Source: Burkholderiales bacterium JOSHI_001
GTDB taxonomy: Bacteria > Pseudomonadota > Gammaproteobacteria > Burkholderiales > Burkholderiaceae_C
Direction of reading: 5' to 3'
NCBI GenBank assembly: GCA_000244995.1
Contig: CM001438.1
Span: 1,046,921 to 1,110,920 of the forward strand
Length of the DNA stretch: 64,000 bases
Shown: positions 45,396 to 56,693 of the stretch, piece by piece
Position numbering within the stretch: position 1 is the stretch's first letter
Layout of the letters: each line of letters begins with the position of its first letter
Position numbers and translations under genes: made by a program
The notes under the pieces: generated by a model
What the model saw: only the letters and a program-made list of their open reading frames with translations
Databases searched by the model: none
Told to the model about the DNA's origin: nothing

Positions 45396-45719
45396 CTACC
45401 AGGTGCCTGCGGCGGCCTGCAGGCGTGCCACGGGCGTGCCGCCGACCAGGTGCTGGTCGAAGATTTCGGTCACGTCGCCGGCGGCGACCTTCTGGTACAG
45501 CACCCCTTCGGGGTACACCAGCACGTTCGGTCCGCCGTCGCAGGGTCCCAGGCAGCCCGAATAGGTGACCGAGATCTGCTCCCAGGCGTTGCGCTTCTGC
45601 ACTTCGGCGAAGAAGGCCTGCAGCACGGCCTGGGCGCCCAGCGCGGCACAACAGCCGCGCGGGTGGCCGGGCGGGCGTTGCTGGCTGCAGACGAAGACGT
45701 GTCGGGTCGGGCGGGGCAT
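45396..45719 (-). CDS. Thioredoxin-like [2Fe-2S] ferredoxin
   Basis: A 107-residue protein of the family that includes Clostridium pasteurianum-type and Azotobacter Shethna-I-type [2Fe-2S] ferredoxins. HVFVCSQQRPPGHPRGCCA gives the first ligand Cys residues and VTYSGCLGPCDGGPNVLVYP the second pair; a thioredoxin-like fold is expected. Such proteins are regular companions of nif genes and may carry or gate electrons. It ends the operon that starts at nifV, 24 bp after the ferritin-like gene, before the gap leading to nifA. Confidence 0.88.
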   Translation of the reverse strand: MPRPTRHVFVCSQQRPPGHPRGCCAALGAQAVLQAFFAEVQKRNAWEQISVTYSGCLGPCDGGPNVLVYPEGVLYQKVAAGDVTEIFDQHLVGGTPVARLQAAAGTW

Positions 45720-45743
45720 GGGCGGGTCCTTGGGTGCGTGCGG

Positions 45744-46208
45744 TCAGGCGGCGTCGGCGGCGCGCACCGTGATCAGCTTTTCCAGCTCGGCCACGTGCTC
45801 GGCCTCTTCGTCGGCGAACTCGGTGGCGATGGCGCGCAGCTCGGCGTCGGTGGTGGTGGCGGCCATCGTGGCGTAGTAGGCGTGACCACGGCGTTCACCT
45901 TCCAGGGCCAGGTGCAGCGCGTCCAGGCCGTCCATCTGCGCGTCCACGCCCACCCAGTCGGCGGTTTCGGGCGAGGTGCCTTCGGGCCACTCGAATTCAC
46001 CGGGCTTCAACGGTGGCAGGTCGCGAAAGCCCGAGCGTGCGCTGGCCTGGGCCAGGTGCAGCCGGGAGTAGTGCGCCATGCGGGCGAAGAAGGTCTTCAG
46101 CTCGCGGTTGCCCTCGGTGGCCATGGCAGCGGACAGCTCTTCGTAGCGTCGCGCGGCGTCGCGCTCCAACTGCACGGCGTGGGCCAGGAAACGTTCAACG
46201 TCGTTCAT
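45744..46208 (-). CDS. Ferritin-like/rubrerythrin-type protein
   Basis: A 154-residue four-helix protein. The sequence shows paired Glu/His positions of a di-iron carboxylate site: LERDAARRYEELSAAM, MAHYSRLHLAQA, LEGERRGHAYY, and EFADEEAEHVAELEKL. There is no rubredoxin domain. Related proteins sit in many nif clusters next to fixX or nifB. Iron storage, peroxide removal or oxygen protection for nitrogenase is inferred. It begins 6 bp after fixX. Confidence 0.85.
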   Translation of the reverse strand: MNDVERFLAHAVQLERDAARRYEELSAAMATEGNRELKTFFARMAHYSRLHLAQASARSGFRDLPPLKPGEFEWPEGTSPETADWVGVDAQMDGLDALHLALEGERRGHAYYATMAATTTDAELRAIATEFADEEAEHVAELEKLITVRAADAA

Positions 46209-46214
46209 CGCCGT

Positions 46215-46523
46215 TCAGCCGAACTTGAACAGGATGCCGTGCCCGCCGCGCGGGTACTCCCAATCCACATTGGTGTGCTCGGTGCAGATCACCCGGCAGC
46301 TGCCGCATTCCAGGCAACCGTCGGTGATGAGCGTCACCGAACGGTTGCCCTCGGCCTTGTAGCAGCTGGCCGGGCACACATAGGTGCAGCTCTGCTCCTT
46401 GCAGTCGTTGGCGCAGACGGCCGCGTCCTTGATCTTGATGTGCGGCCGCCCATGGTCCACCTTGTAGCGGTTCTGGAACAGCTTCTCTTCCACATTGGGA
46501 ATGGCATGCACTGCGGAGCTCAT
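46215..46523 (-). CDS. fixX: Ferredoxin-like protein FixX
   Basis: A 102-residue [4Fe-4S] ferredoxin-like partner of Fix[17 protein letters not shown] is the family N-terminus; the clusters are held by Cys residues in [20 protein letters not shown] and [12 protein letters not shown]. It belongs to the electron-bifurcating complex that makes low-potential electrons for nitrogenase. The ATG overlaps the fixC stop (ATGA), which fixes the start; the upstream in-frame ATG lies inside fixC. Confidence 0.95.
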   Translation of the reverse strand: MSSAVHAIPNVEEKLFQNRYKVDHGRPHIKIKDAAVCANDCKEQSCTYVCPASCYKAEGNRSVTLITDGCLECGSCRVICTEHTNVDWEYPRGGHGILFKFG

Positions 46524-47830
46524 CGGAAGGCCCTCCAAAGTTTGAACGCGTCACCGACCAGGCCGCCCCAGCGGCGGGCCGACTTGAAACTGCCCAGGAT
46601 TTCCCGCTCCTTGGTCTTCTTGTCCACGCCGTCCACGGTGAACATGGTCTTGGCGGCGCGGTTGACCAGTTCGGGGTAGGTGCTGAAGAATTGCGGGCTG
46701 CTGTGCAGCACCTGCGGCATGTCACGGTACTTGTGCAGGTCCTTCATCACGAAGCTGGCGTCCAGCTTGGTGCGGTAGGCCTTCAGGGTCTTGGCGTCCA
46801 TCTCCTTGCCCGCGGCCTTGGCCTCGATCACGGTTTCGGCCGCCAGGCGCCCGGTGGTCATGGCCAGGTTGCTGCCCTCTCGGTGCACCGCGTTGACGAA
46901 GCCGCCCGAGTCGCCCACGATCATCCAGCCGTGGCCGTGCACCTTGGGCACGGCGTGGAAGCCGCCTTCGGGGATGAGGTGCGCGCAGTACTCCTTCATC
47001 TCGCCGCCTTCGATCAGGGGCGCAATGCTGGGATGGCGCTTCAGGTTTTCCAGCAGCGTGTAGGGGCTGGTGCGCTTGGGGTTGGCCTTGAAGTCGCTGA
47101 GCATGCAGCCCACGCCGATGGTGAGCGAGTCCTTGTTGGTGTAGAGAAAGCCGGTGCCCACCATGCCCTCGGTCACCGTGCCCATCATCTCGATGACCAC
47201 GCCTTCTTCTTCCTTGATGTTGAAGCGGGCCTGGATCACCTCTTCGGGCAGGAACAGGATTTCCTTCACTGCCAGGGCGACGTTCTCGCCCTTGATCTCG
47301 CCGTGGAAGCCGGCCTTGCGCGCCAGCGTGGAGTTCACGCCGTCGGCCAGCACCACCACGTCGGCGTAGACCTCGCCACCGGCGCGGTCGCAGCGGATGC
47401 CGATGCAGCGCTCGCCGTCCATCAGCAGTTCCTGTACCGTGGTTTCACAGATCAGCAAGGCGCCTGCGGCGCGCACCTTGGCGCTGAACCACTTGTCGAA
47501 CTGGGCCCGGATGATGGTGTAGCGGTTGTAGGGCGGCTTGTTGTAGTCGTCGCTGCGGTAGTGGGTGCCGACGAAGCTGGCGTCGTCCAGCACCCAGATG
47601 CGCTGCTCGATGATGTGGCGTTCCAGCGGCGCGTCGTCGCGGAAGTCGGGGATGATCTTCTCCAGCGCGTCGCTGTAGAGGATGGCGCCCTGCACGTTCT
47701 TGCTGCCGGGGTATTCGCCGCGCTCGATCTGCAGCACCTTCAGCCCGGCCTTGGCCATGGTGTAGGCCGCCGCGTTGCCACTGGGGCCCGCGCCGACCAC
47801 GATCGCATCGAATTTCTCTTTCGCTGCCAT
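46520..47830 (-). CDS. fixC: FixC flavoprotein of the bifurcating FixABCX complex
   Basis: A 436-residue FAD protein of the ETF:quinone oxidoreductase family. The N-terminal dinucleotide-binding fold is [20 protein letters not shown] with the acidic end [30 protein letters not shown] near residue 300 is the second FAD motif. With FixX it receives electrons from FixAB and passes them to quinone and ferredoxin. It starts 18 bp after fixB. Confidence 0.96.
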   Translation of the reverse strand: MAAKEKFDAIVVGAGPSGNAAAYTMAKAGLKVLQIERGEYPGSKNVQGAILYSDALEKIIPDFRDDAPLERHIIEQRIWVLDDASFVGTHYRSDDYNKPPYNRYTIIRAQFDKWFSAKVRAAGALLICETTVQELLMDGERCIGIRCDRAGGEVYADVVVLADGVNSTLARKAGFHGEIKGENVALAVKEILFLPEEVIQARFNIKEEEGVVIEMMGTVTEGMVGTGFLYTNKDSLTIGVGCMLSDFKANPKRTSPYTLLENLKRHPSIAPLIEGGEMKEYCAHLIPEGGFHAVPKVHGHGWMIVGDSGGFVNAVHREGSNLAMTTGRLAAETVIEAKAAGKEMDAKTLKAYRTKLDASFVMKDLHKYRDMPQVLHSSPQFFSTYPELVNRAAKTMFTVDGVDKKTKEREILGSFKSARRWGGLVGDAFKLWRAFR

Positions 47831-47848
47831 TTCGGTTCTCCTTGGGGG

Positions 47849-48958
47849 TCAGGCCACTTTGCGGATGCGCTTGTCCAGGTGCGACCTGAACGCCTGCGTC
47901 AATGCCGGCAGCACCTGCATCGCGTTGCCCACGATGCCGTGGTGGGCGAAGTCGAAGATGGGCGCTGATGCGTCGGTGTTGATCGCCACGATGACGTCCG
48001 AGCTTTCCATGCCCACCCGGTGCTGGATCGCGCCGGAAATGCCAGCGGCGATGTACAGCTTGGGCCGCACCGTCTTGCCGGTCTGGCCCACCTGGCGTTC
48101 GGCCTCGCACCAGCCGGCCTGCACCACCGCGCGGGTGGCGCCTACCTCGGCGCCCAGCACCCGGGCCAGGTCCCACACCAGCTTGAAGTTGTCGGCGTTC
48201 TTCAGGCCCTTGCCGCCGCTGATGATGACGTCGGCATAGGCCAGGTTCACCGTGTTGCGGCTGGTGTCGGGAATGAACTCCAGCAGCTTGGTGACGATGT
48301 CGGTCTCGATCATGCCCAGGTCCATCTCGATGATGTCGCCGCTGCGTGTGTCGTCGCGCCGCGGGATCGACGCCACGCGGGGGCGCATGGTGGCCATCTG
48401 CGGCCGGTAGGCCAGGGTCATGATGGTGCACAGCAGGCTGCCGCCGAAGGTGGGCCGCGTGGCCGCCAGCGCGCGGCCGTCGATGTTCAGCTCGGTGCAG
48501 TCGGCGGTGAGGCCGGTGCCCAGGGTGGTGGCCACGCTGCCGGCCAGGTCGCGCCCCATGGTGGTAGCGCCCAGCAGGAAGATCTCGGGCTGGTGCTTGT
48601 TCACCAGGTCGGTCATGCCCTTGGTGAAGGGCTCGTTGCGGTAACCCTTCAGCACCGGGTCGCGCATGATGTAGCAGTGGTCGGCGCCGTAGGCGTAGGC
48701 CTCCTTGGCGTAGGCGTCCAGCGGCTCGTCCGGGCCGCCCAGGATGACGCCGGACACCTCCACCTGCAGTTTGTCGGCCAGCTGGCGGGCCTGGCCCATC
48801 AGTTCCCAGCTCACCGGGTTGACGTGGCCGCGGTCGTGTTCCACGAACACCCACACGCCCTTGTAGGCCTTCAGGTGTTCGGGCAGTTCGGTGCTGCGGC
48901 CGCTGCGGCCGGCGGTTTTCAGGGCGCCGGCGGCGGGGGCATTGGGTGCTTGGCTCAT
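47849..48958 (-). CDS. fixB: FixB, electron-transfer flavoprotein alpha subunit
   Basis: A 369-residue ETF-alpha-like subunit. The N-terminal domain opens [20 protein letters not shown]. The C-terminal FAD domain contains [39 protein letters not shown] and the final [14 protein letters not shown]. It partners FixA, 13 bp upstream. The first ~20 residues (Pro/Ala-rich) are variable, so a slightly later start is possible. Confidence 0.96.
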   Translation of the reverse strand: MSQAPNAPAAGALKTAGRSGRSTELPEHLKAYKGVWVFVEHDRGHVNPVSWELMGQARQLADKLQVEVSGVILGGPDEPLDAYAKEAYAYGADHCYIMRDPVLKGYRNEPFTKGMTDLVNKHQPEIFLLGATTMGRDLAGSVATTLGTGLTADCTELNIDGRALAATRPTFGGSLLCTIMTLAYRPQMATMRPRVASIPRRDDTRSGDIIEMDLGMIETDIVTKLLEFIPDTSRNTVNLAYADVIISGGKGLKNADNFKLVWDLARVLGAEVGATRAVVQAGWCEAERQVGQTGKTVRPKLYIAAGISGAIQHRVGMESSDVIVAINTDASAPIFDFAHHGIVGNAMQVLPALTQAFRSHLDKRIRKVA

Positions 48959-48971
48959 GCGGATTTCTCCT

Positions 48972-49820
48972 TCAGGCTGAAAGCCGTTCGACCAGCTCTT
49001 CTTCGATCTGCGGGTGGGTGGTGAAAATCTTCTGCAGCAGGTTCAGCACCACGTCGTTGGGGCTGGAATCGGCCACCACCTGCATCTCGGCCTTCTCGGT
49101 GCGGGCCGTGGGGCCGAACACCTTGCTGACGATGGTGGGGCTGCCCTTCAGGCCGATCTTGGTGATGTCCTCGATGCCGGCGTCGTCCTTGTTCCACTTG
49201 CGCACCACGCAGCGGCCGGCGCGCAGCATGTCGTCCATGTTGGCGAAGCGCATCTCGTTGGTGCCTTCCAGCATGGTGATCAGGCTGGGCAGGGTGGTGG
49301 ACAGCAGCTGCACCCCGCCTTCGGCGCGCCGCTCCACGGTCAGGCGCTTGCCATCCAGGTCCAGGTCGACGATGCGGCTGACGTAGGTGAGCAGGTTCAT
49401 GCCCAGCCGCTTGGCCACACCCGGGCCCACCTGGGCGGTGTCGCCGTCGATGGTCTGCTTGCCGGTGAACACCAGGTCCACCGCCTGCTCCTGGCCGATC
49501 TTGCGGATGGCCGCGGCCAGCGCGTAGCTGGTGGCCAGGGTGTCGGCCCCGGCGAAGGCGCGGTCGGTCACCAGAATGGCGTCGGTGGCACCGAAGCTCA
49601 GGCACTTGCGCAGCGCGTCCTCGGCCTGCGGGGGCCCCATGCACAGCATCGTCACCCGGCCGCCGAACTGGTCCTTCAGCCGCAGGGCTTCTTCCAGCGC
49701 GAACAGGTCATAGGGGTTCACGATGGCCGGCACCCCCTGGCGCATGATGGTGTTGGTGACCGGGTGCACGCGGATCTGGGCCGAGTCGGGCACCTGCTTG
49801 ATGCAGACAACGATGTGCAT
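48972..49820 (-). CDS. fixA: FixA, electron-transfer flavoprotein beta subunit
   Basis: A 282-residue ETF-beta-like protein. [40 protein letters not shown] and the AMP/FAD-loop region [20 protein letters not shown] are diagnostic. In the FixABCX complex it binds the bifurcating flavin with FixB and takes electrons from NADH. It begins 29 bp after nifW and is part of the same operon. Confidence 0.96.
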   Translation of the reverse strand: MHIVVCIKQVPDSAQIRVHPVTNTIMRQGVPAIVNPYDLFALEEALRLKDQFGGRVTMLCMGPPQAEDALRKCLSFGATDAILVTDRAFAGADTLATSYALAAAIRKIGQEQAVDLVFTGKQTIDGDTAQVGPGVAKRLGMNLLTYVSRIVDLDLDGKRLTVERRAEGGVQLLSTTLPSLITMLEGTNEMRFANMDDMLRAGRCVVRKWNKDDAGIEDITKIGLKGSPTIVSKVFGPTARTEKAEMQVVADSSPNDVVLNLLQKIFTTHPQIEEELVERLSA

Positions 49821-49849
49821 GGGGTGGCTCCTGGGGTCGGGTAGGGGAA

Positions 49850-50209
49850 TCAGGCCGCGCGCGCCTGGGCCGGGCTGGCGCGACGGTCGGCCAGGCTGTC
49901 GCGCAGGCTGGCCACGCTGACGCTCTGGTGGCCTTGGGCGTCCTGGAACACCTTGAACACCTTCTCCTTCACCGGCGTGGAGCTGATGAAGTCCTGGTAG
50001 GCCTGGGCCAGCAGGTCGCGGTAGCGCTTGAACATGTCCACCTCGTTCAGGCTGGACAGGCCTTCGGCCTTGTGCAGGTACTGGTAGAAGCGCTTCAGGA
50101 TGTGCAGTCGGTTCACGTGCACCACCTTTTCATCAAAGGGCAGGCCGAAGAAGTTCAGGAAGTCCTCGGCGCTGGACAGGGCTTTCAGGCGTTGGGTCAG
50201 GTTGTCCAT
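49850..50209 (-). CDS. nifW: Nitrogenase-stabilising protein NifW
   Basis: A 119-residue NifW. LSSAEDFLNFFGLPFDEKVV and VNRLHILKRFYQYLHKAEGL, with LAQAYQDFISSTPVKEKVFK, match the family. NifW helps the MoFe protein mature or resist oxygen damage. It sits 32 bp after nifV and 29 bp before fixA, in the usual nifV-nifW order. Confidence 0.95.
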   Translation of the reverse strand: MDNLTQRLKALSSAEDFLNFFGLPFDEKVVHVNRLHILKRFYQYLHKAEGLSSLNEVDMFKRYRDLLAQAYQDFISSTPVKEKVFKVFQDAQGHQSVSVASLRDSLADRRASPAQARAA

Positions 50210-50241
50210 GGCGGTCTCCTTCGCGGTGGTGGGGTCGGGGT

Positions 50242-51411
50242 TCAGGCGGTGGCGCTGGCGCGCAGGACCAGGGTGGCAGCGGGGTGTTCCAGGTAGAAGC
50301 GCAGCAGTTCGTCGTCGGTGGGGGCGCGCTTGGCCTGGGTGACGAATTGGCGGATGGCTTCCAGCAGCAGTGCGGCCTGGGTGGGCGACAGCGTCAGCCC
50401 CAGCCGCGCGTAGGCGCTGACCACGCCGGCCGAGCCCGAGTGCTTGCCCAGCACCAGGTGGTGGGCGCGCCCCAGCTCTTCGGGGGCGATGTGTTCGTAG
50501 TTGCGGCGGTCCTTCAGCAGGCCGTCCACATGGATGCCCGATTCGTGCGTGAACACGCCCGAACCGACGATGCTCTTGCCCGCGGCCACCGGCCGGCCCG
50601 AGGCCTGGGCCACCAGGGCGCTGATGGCGGGCAGGGTGGTGGTGTCCACGCCGCAGTCCAGGTCGTACAGGTGGCGCAGGCCCATCACCACCTCTTCCAG
50701 CGCGGCATTGCCGGCGCGTTCGCCCAGGCCGTTCACCGTGGTGCTGGCGTGGGTGGCACCGGCCAGCACCGCGGCCAGGGTGTTGGCGCTGGCCAGGCCC
50801 AGGTCGTTGTGGGCGTGGATCTCGATGCCGATGTCGATTTCAGCGCGCAGCGCGCTGATGCGGGCATGGGTCTGGAAGGGGTCCAGCAGGCCCAGGGTGT
50901 CTGCGTACCGAACGCGGATGGCGCCGCAGCGCTGCGCCAGTTGCGCGGCCTGGGCCAGGAAGCCGGGGTCGGCGCGCGACGCATCTTCAAAGCCCACGCT
51001 CACCACCGAGCCCGCATCGGCCGCGGCGTTGACGAAGTGGCGGATGGCGCCCAGCGCCCACCCGCGGTTCTTCTGCAGCTTGTGCGTGATCTGGATGTCC
51101 GACACCGGCACCGACAGGTGCACGATGTCGGCCTCGCAGCGCAGCGCCGCGGCCAGGTCGCGTTCGTTCATGCGGGCCCAGACCATGGTGCGGGCGCTGC
51201 GGGTCTGGTGGGTGATGGCACGGATCAGCGCCACTTCACTTTCGCCCATGGCCGGCACACCGATCTCCATCTCGGGCACACCGGCTTGGTCCAGCGCGGC
51301 GGCAATCGCCAGCTTCTCGTCGTCGGTGAAGGCCACACCCGCTGTCTGTTCGCCGTCACGCAAGGTGGTGTCGTTGACGGTGATGCGAAGCGGTGGGCTG
51401 GAGGTGTTCAC
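50242..51411 (-). CDS. nifV: Homocitrate synthase NifV
   Basis: A 389-residue enzyme that condenses acetyl-CoA with 2-oxoglutarate to homocitrate, the organic ligand of FeMo-co. The N-terminal [17 protein letters not shown] and metal site [10 protein letters not shown] match the isopropylmalate/homocitrate synthase family; [15 protein letters not shown] and HESGIHVDG are further blocks. The start is decided by the promoter: the in-frame ATGs at 51498 and 51444 fall in or upstream of the sigma-54 promoter, so the first usable start is the GTG at VNTSSPP. It heads the nifV-nifW-fixABCX operon. Confidence 0.93.
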   Translation of the reverse strand: MNTSSPPLRITVNDTTLRDGEQTAGVAFTDDEKLAIAAALDQAGVPEMEIGVPAMGESEVALIRAITHQTRSARTMVWARMNERDLAAALRCEADIVHLSVPVSDIQITHKLQKNRGWALGAIRHFVNAAADAGSVVSVGFEDASRADPGFLAQAAQLAQRCGAIRVRYADTLGLLDPFQTHARISALRAEIDIGIEIHAHNDLGLASANTLAAVLAGATHASTTVNGLGERAGNAALEEVVMGLRHLYDLDCGVDTTTLPAISALVAQASGRPVAAGKSIVGSGVFTHESGIHVDGLLKDRRNYEHIAPEELGRAHHLVLGKHSGSAGVVSAYARLGLTLSPTQAALLLEAIRQFVTQAKRAPTDDELLRFYLEHPAATLVLRASATA

Positions 51412-51445
51412 TTGTGTGCTCGCTGGGTGCTTGATGCACCTCATC

Positions 51446-51460
51446 GCAAGCTGTGTGCCA
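51446..51460 (-). promoter_or_regulatory. Sigma-54 promoter of the nifV operon
   Basis: Minus-strand TGGCAC-ACAGC-TTGC is a perfect -24/-12 element. Transcription should begin near 51434, 23 bases before the nifV GTG. Confidence 0.93.
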
Positions 51461-51476
51461 TGCGTATGCGCTGCGC

Positions 51477-51489
51477 TAAGTGCTTGGTT
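51477..51489 (-). promoter_or_regulatory. IHF-like site upstream of nifV
   Basis: Minus-strand AACCAAGCACTTA matches WATCAR-N4-TTR with one mismatch. It lies between the NifA site and the sigma-54 promoter, as expected for IHF-assisted looping. The GCACTT word is shared with the sites before iscS and nifN. Confidence 0.5.
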
Positions 51490-51538
51490 TGGCAACACTT
51501 TTCCTCGGCGGTCGGTGGGCCGCCGAAGCTGTGTGGAA

Positions 51539-51554
51539 TGTTGCTTTGCCTACA
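51539..51554. promoter_or_regulatory. NifA upstream activator site for nifV
   Basis: TGT-TGCTTTGCCT-ACA is a perfect TGT-N10-ACA NifA site, centred about 93 bp upstream of the centre of the sigma-54 promoter and 35 bp inside the gap after the ferredoxin gene. Confidence 0.85.
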
Positions 51555-51588
51555 GCGTGGCCGGGGTGGCCACACACCCGCGCGCGGG

Positions 51589-51959
51589 CTACTTCTCGCG
51601 CGCCAGGTTCTTGGTGTAGCGGGGCAGCTCCACCACCAGGGCAGGGCCCTTCACCTTGACGCAGCAGGACAGGCGGGACTGCGCGTCCAGGCCCCAGGCG
51701 TCGTCGAGCTGGTCTTCTTCTTCGTCGTCGGCCGCGGCCACGAACTGTGCGCCTTCGCGCAGGTGCACGTGGCAGGTGGCGCAGGCGCACACCTTTTCGC
51801 AGGCGTGTTCGATGGCCACGCCGTGCTTCAGCAATTCATCCACCAGCTTGCGGCCGCGCCGTGCCTCGAAGGTGATGCCGGCTGGGCACAGGTCGGGGTG
51901 GGGCAGCACGGTGACGGTGGTGGTTTCCACCGCCACGGCTTCGGTCGTGTCGGGTTTCA

Positions 51960-51960
<1 letters not shown>
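51589..51960 (-). CDS. fdx: ISC-type [2Fe-2S] ferredoxin
   Basis: A 123-residue adrenodoxin-like ferredoxin. The cluster ligands are in HACEKVCACATCHV (C-X5-C-X2-C) and LSCCVKVKGPALVVELP. It supplies electrons for Fe-S assembly on IscU. The N-terminal ~15 residues are an extra Thr/Val-rich stretch compared with housekeeping Fdx. The ATG overlaps the last base of the hscA stop. It is the last gene of the isc operon. Confidence 0.9.
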
Positions 51961-53867
<1,907 letters not shown>

Positions 53868-53888
53868 GGGAGTTCCTAGGTGAAAGAG

Positions 53889-54212
53889 CTAGACGGCAAA
53901 ACTCTCGCCACAGCCACACGCCGCGGTGGCGTTCGGGTTGTTGAACTTGAAGCCTTCGTTCAGGCCTTCGCGCACCCAGTCCAGCTGGGTGCCGTCGATC
54001 AGCGGCAGGCTTTGCGCGTCCACCAGCAGCTGCACGCCTTCGGTGTCGAAGCTCAGGTCTTCGGGCGTGGCCGCATCAACGAATTCCAGCGCGTAGGCGT
54101 AGCCCGAACAACCGCTGGTCTTCACGGCCAGGCGCAGGCCCAGCCCGCTGCCGCGCTGGGTGAGCGCCTTGCGGATCTGCGCGGCGGCCTTGGGGGTGAC
54201 GGACAGGCTCAT
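53889..54212 (-). CDS. iscA: IscA-type Fe-S carrier
   Basis: A 107-residue A-type carrier. SLSVTPKAAAQIRKALTQRG opens it; the three conserved Cys residues are in KTSGCSGYAYALEF and the C-terminal TAACGCGESFAV. It receives or delivers clusters in assembly. The start MSLSVTP has family homology; the longer frame has no support. It lies 13 bp after the second A-type gene and 21 bp before hscA. Confidence 0.93.
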   Translation of the reverse strand: MSLSVTPKAAAQIRKALTQRGSGLGLRLAVKTSGCSGYAYALEFVDAATPEDLSFDTEGVQLLVDAQSLPLIDGTQLDWVREGLNEGFKFNNPNATAACGCGESFAV

Positions 54213-54225
54213 GGCGGGCTCCTGC

Positions 54226-54645
54226 TCAGACGCTGAAGGAACTGCCGCAGCCGCAGGTGCTGGCCGCGTTCGGGTTCTTGATGACGAAGCGCGCACCTTC
54301 GAGCTTGTCTTCGTAGTCGATCTGTGCGCCCATCAGGTACTGCAGGCTCATCGCGTCCACCACCAGGGTGACCGGGCCGCGTGTCACCAGCATGTCGTCG
54401 GGCTTGTTCTCGTCGTCGAAGGCGAAGCCGTACTGGAAGCCCGAGCAGCCGCCACCGGTGACGTAGATGCGCAGGCGCAGGTTGGGGTCGTTTTCCTCGG
54501 CCAGCATCTCGCTCACCTTGGCGATGACGCCGTCGCTCATGGTGATGGGCGCGGCGCCTTCGGGCAGCGCGAAGGCCGGCGGCAGGTCAGCGCCCAGCGT
54601 GGGGGCGGTGGCGCAGGAGGAGCCTTGGGATTGGCAGGCGGACAT
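54226..54645 (-). CDS. ErpA/HesB-like A-type Fe-S carrier
   Basis: A 139-residue second A-type carrier. The conserved core is [20 protein letters not shown] and the C-terminal [12 protein letters not shown]. It differs from the neighbouring IscA by an N-terminal ~35-residue extension with two Cys ([14 protein letters not shown]). The core looks like ErpA. A nif-specific role in loading targets is inferred from the operon. Start at MSACQSQ. Confidence 0.9.
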   Translation of the reverse strand: MSACQSQGSSCATAPTLGADLPPAFALPEGAAPITMSDGVIAKVSEMLAEENDPNLRLRIYVTGGGCSGFQYGFAFDDENKPDDMLVTRGPVTLVVDAMSLQYLMGAQIDYEDKLEGARFVIKNPNAASTCGCGSSFSV

Positions 54646-54687
54646 GGGTTTCTCCAATCGGTGCGGAAGGTGAACGTGAAAACGGGG

Positions 54688-55143
54688 TCAGGCCGACACG
54701 GGGTGTTCGGACACGCCGGTGGCCGGCGCGCAGGCGGATTTCTCGATGGCGCCGCCGGGGCCGGCCTGGCGGTTGCGGTAGTCGGCCACCGCGGCCTTGA
54801 TGGCGTCTTCGGCCAGGATGGAGCAGTGGATCTTCACCGGCGGCAGCGCCAGTTCTTCGGCGATGGCGGTGTTCTTGATCGTCAGCGCCTGGTCCAGGGT
54901 CTTGCCCTTCACCCATTCGGTCACCAGCGAACTGGACGCGATGGCCGAGCCGCAACCATAGGTCTTGAAGCGCGCGTCCTCGATCACGCCGGTGGCCGGG
55001 TTCACCTTGATCTGCAGCTTCATCACGTCGCCGCAGGCAGGCGCCCCCACCATGCCGGTGCCCACGCTGCCGTCTTCGGCTTCCAGGCTGCCCACGTTGC
55101 GGGGGTTTTCGTAGTGGTCGATGACCTTGTCGCTGTACGCCAT
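54688..55143 (-). CDS. iscU: Fe-S cluster scaffold IscU
   Basis: A 151-residue IscU-type scaffold. MAYSDKVIDHYENPRNVGSL is the family start. The cluster ligands are GAPACGDVM, TYGCGSAIASS and VKIHCSILAEDAI, and the HscA recognition motif is present as LPPVK. It lacks the central and C-terminal domains of long NifU. A C-terminal tail with a further Cys (SACAPATG) is unusual. It lies 31 bp after iscS. Confidence 0.94.
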   Translation of the reverse strand: MAYSDKVIDHYENPRNVGSLEAEDGSVGTGMVGAPACGDVMKLQIKVNPATGVIEDARFKTYGCGSAIASSSLVTEWVKGKTLDQALTIKNTAIAEELALPPVKIHCSILAEDAIKAAVADYRNRQAGPGGAIEKSACAPATGVSEHPVSA

Positions 55144-55174
55144 GGTGTGCTCCAGGAAGAGGGAAAGGTTGGAA

Positions 55175-56395
55175 TCAGTGCTCGGCCCACTGGACGGTGG
55201 ACAGGTCCACGCCAGCCAGGTGCATGTCCCACAGCGGGCTTAAACGCCGAAGGCGCTCGACCGTGGTCTTCACCTGCGTCGCCGCAGCGTCGATGTCGGC
55301 TTCGGTGGTGAAGCGGCCCACCGAGAAGCGGATGGAGCTGTGCGCCACCTCGTCGTTCAGGCCGAGCGCGCGCAGCACGTAGCTGGGCTCCAGGCTGGCC
55401 GAGGTGCAGGCCGAACCCGAGGACACCGCCACGCCCTTGATGCCCATCAGCAGGCTTTCACCTTCCACGAAGGTGAAGCTCAGGTTCAGGTTGTGCGGCA
55501 CGCGTTGCTCGATGTGGCCGTTCACGCGCACTTCGGGCACGTCCTTCAGCGCCGCCAGCAGGCGGTCACGCAAGGAACGGATGCGTTCGTTGTCGCTGGC
55601 CATCTGTTCCTTGGCCAGGCGGAAGGCTTCGCCCATGCCCACGATCTGGTGCGTGGCCAGGGTGCCGCTGCGCATGCCGCGCTCGTGGCCTCCACCGTGG
55701 ATCTGCGCTTCGATGCGCACCCGGGGCTTGCGGCAGACATACAGCGCGCCAATGCCCTTGGGGCCATAGGTCTTGTGGGCCGACAGGCTCATCAGGTCCA
55801 CCGGCAATTGCGCCAGATTGATGGGCATCTTGCCGGTGGCCTGGGCCGCGTCCACGTGGAAGAGCACGCCCTTGCTGCGGCACAGCGCGCCGATGCCGGC
55901 GATGTCCTGGATGACACCGATCTCGTTGTTCACCGCCATCACCGACACCAGCACGGTGTCGGGGCGCAGCGCGGCGGCCACCGTGTCCACGCTGATCAGG
56001 CCGTCGGCGTCCACGTCCAGGTAGGTGGCGGTGAAGCCCTGGCGTTCCAGTTCGCGCACGGTGTCCAGCACGGCCTTGTGCTCGGTCTTCACCGTGATGA
56101 TGTGCTTGCCCTTGCCGGCGTGGAATTGCGCCGCGCCCTTTAGGCCCAAGTTGTTGCTCTCGGTGGCGCCGCTGGTCCAGACGATTTCACGCGGGTCGGC
56201 ACCGATGAGGGCGGCCACGTGCTCGCGGGCAATTTCCACCGCCTCTTCGGCGGCCCAGCCGTAGGCATGGCTGCGGGACGCGGGGTTGCCGAACTGTTCG
56301 TACAGGTAGGGCAGCATGGCCTGCACCACACGGGGGTCCACCGGGGTGGTGGCGGCGTAGTCCAGGTAGATCGGCTTGGGCGAACGGCTGTCCAT
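55175..56395 (-). CDS. iscS: Cysteine desulfurase, IscS type, nif-controlled
   Basis: A 406-residue PLP enzyme giving sulfur for Fe-S clusters. [16 protein letters not shown] begins the fold, the PLP lysine is in [11 protein letters not shown], and the active-site Cys loop is [20 protein letters not shown], the long loop of IscS rather than classical NifS. A sigma-54 promoter 38-52 bp upstream shows it belongs to the nif regulon. The start is fixed at MDSRSPKP, because the in-frame ATG at 56431 lies above the expected transcription start. It is first in iscS-iscU-iscA-hscA-fdx; there is no iscR. Confidence 0.94.
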   Translation of the reverse strand: MDSRSPKPIYLDYAATTPVDPRVVQAMLPYLYEQFGNPASRSHAYGWAAEEAVEIAREHVAALIGADPREIVWTSGATESNNLGLKGAAQFHAGKGKHIITVKTEHKAVLDTVRELERQGFTATYLDVDADGLISVDTVAAALRPDTVLVSVMAVNNEIGVIQDIAGIGALCRSKGVLFHVDAAQATGKMPINLAQLPVDLMSLSAHKTYGPKGIGALYVCRKPRVRIEAQIHGGGHERGMRSGTLATHQIVGMGEAFRLAKEQMASDNERIRSLRDRLLAALKDVPEVRVNGHIEQRVPHNLNLSFTFVEGESLLMGIKGVAVSSGSACTSASLEPSYVLRALGLNDEVAHSSIRFSVGRFTTEADIDAAATQVKTTVERLRRLSPLWDMHLAGVDLSTVQWAEH

Positions 56396-56432
56396 CTCGC
56401 GGGCTCCGCAGTGGGGGGTCGGTGTTTGCATT

Positions 56433-56447
56433 GCAGGGCGCGTGCCA
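56433..56447 (-). promoter_or_regulatory. Sigma-54 promoter of the iscS operon
   Basis: Minus-strand TGGCAC-GCGCC-CTGC has the invariant -24 GG and -12 GC. Transcription should begin near 56421, 26 bases before the iscS ATG. Confidence 0.85.
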
Positions 56448-56488
56448 GCCTGGTCCCCGCAGGCCGTTCAGTGCGAAAAGCTTTGCTG

Positions 56489-56501
56489 TATCAGGCACTT
56501 G
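56489..56501 (+). promoter_or_regulatory. IHF-like site between divergent nif promoters
   Basis: TATCAGGCACTTG fits WATCAR-N4-TTR without mismatch. It lies 42 bp upstream of the iscS sigma-54 promoter and 143 bp upstream of the divergent one. A near-match NifA site (TGT-N10-ACG) is at 56569-56584. Confidence 0.55.
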
Positions 56502-56643
56502 GCGCATGCCCGGCCGCTGGCCGCTGCTTTGCCGGCGGGCTCCACACACCAGCCCTGGCTGTCGGCTTTGTTGCCTAATCGACGTGGGGTTTTTGGGCGG
56601 CGCTGGGCTGGTTCACCTCGGAGGACGGCTGTCGCACAGGGCA

Positions 56644-56658
56644 TGGCATTGCAACTGC
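56644..56658 (+). promoter_or_regulatory. Sigma-54 promoter of the divergent 166-residue gene
   Basis: TGGCAT-TGCAA-CTGC on the plus strand has correct -24/-12 spacing. The start of transcription would be near 56670, 24 bases before the ATG of the next gene. Confidence 0.8.
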
Positions 56659-56693
56659 TTTCGATTCGCGATTCCCCTCGCAAAGAGAGCGAC

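Noticed and set aside
51498..51512. Plus-strand sigma-54-like TGGCAA word near 51490
   Set aside because: The -12 GC is missing at correct spacing and no plus-strand gene follows.
56569..56584. NifA site between the divergent iscS and orf promoters
   Set aside because: It reads TGT-N10-ACG, one base off the consensus; kept only as a remark, not as a separate feature.
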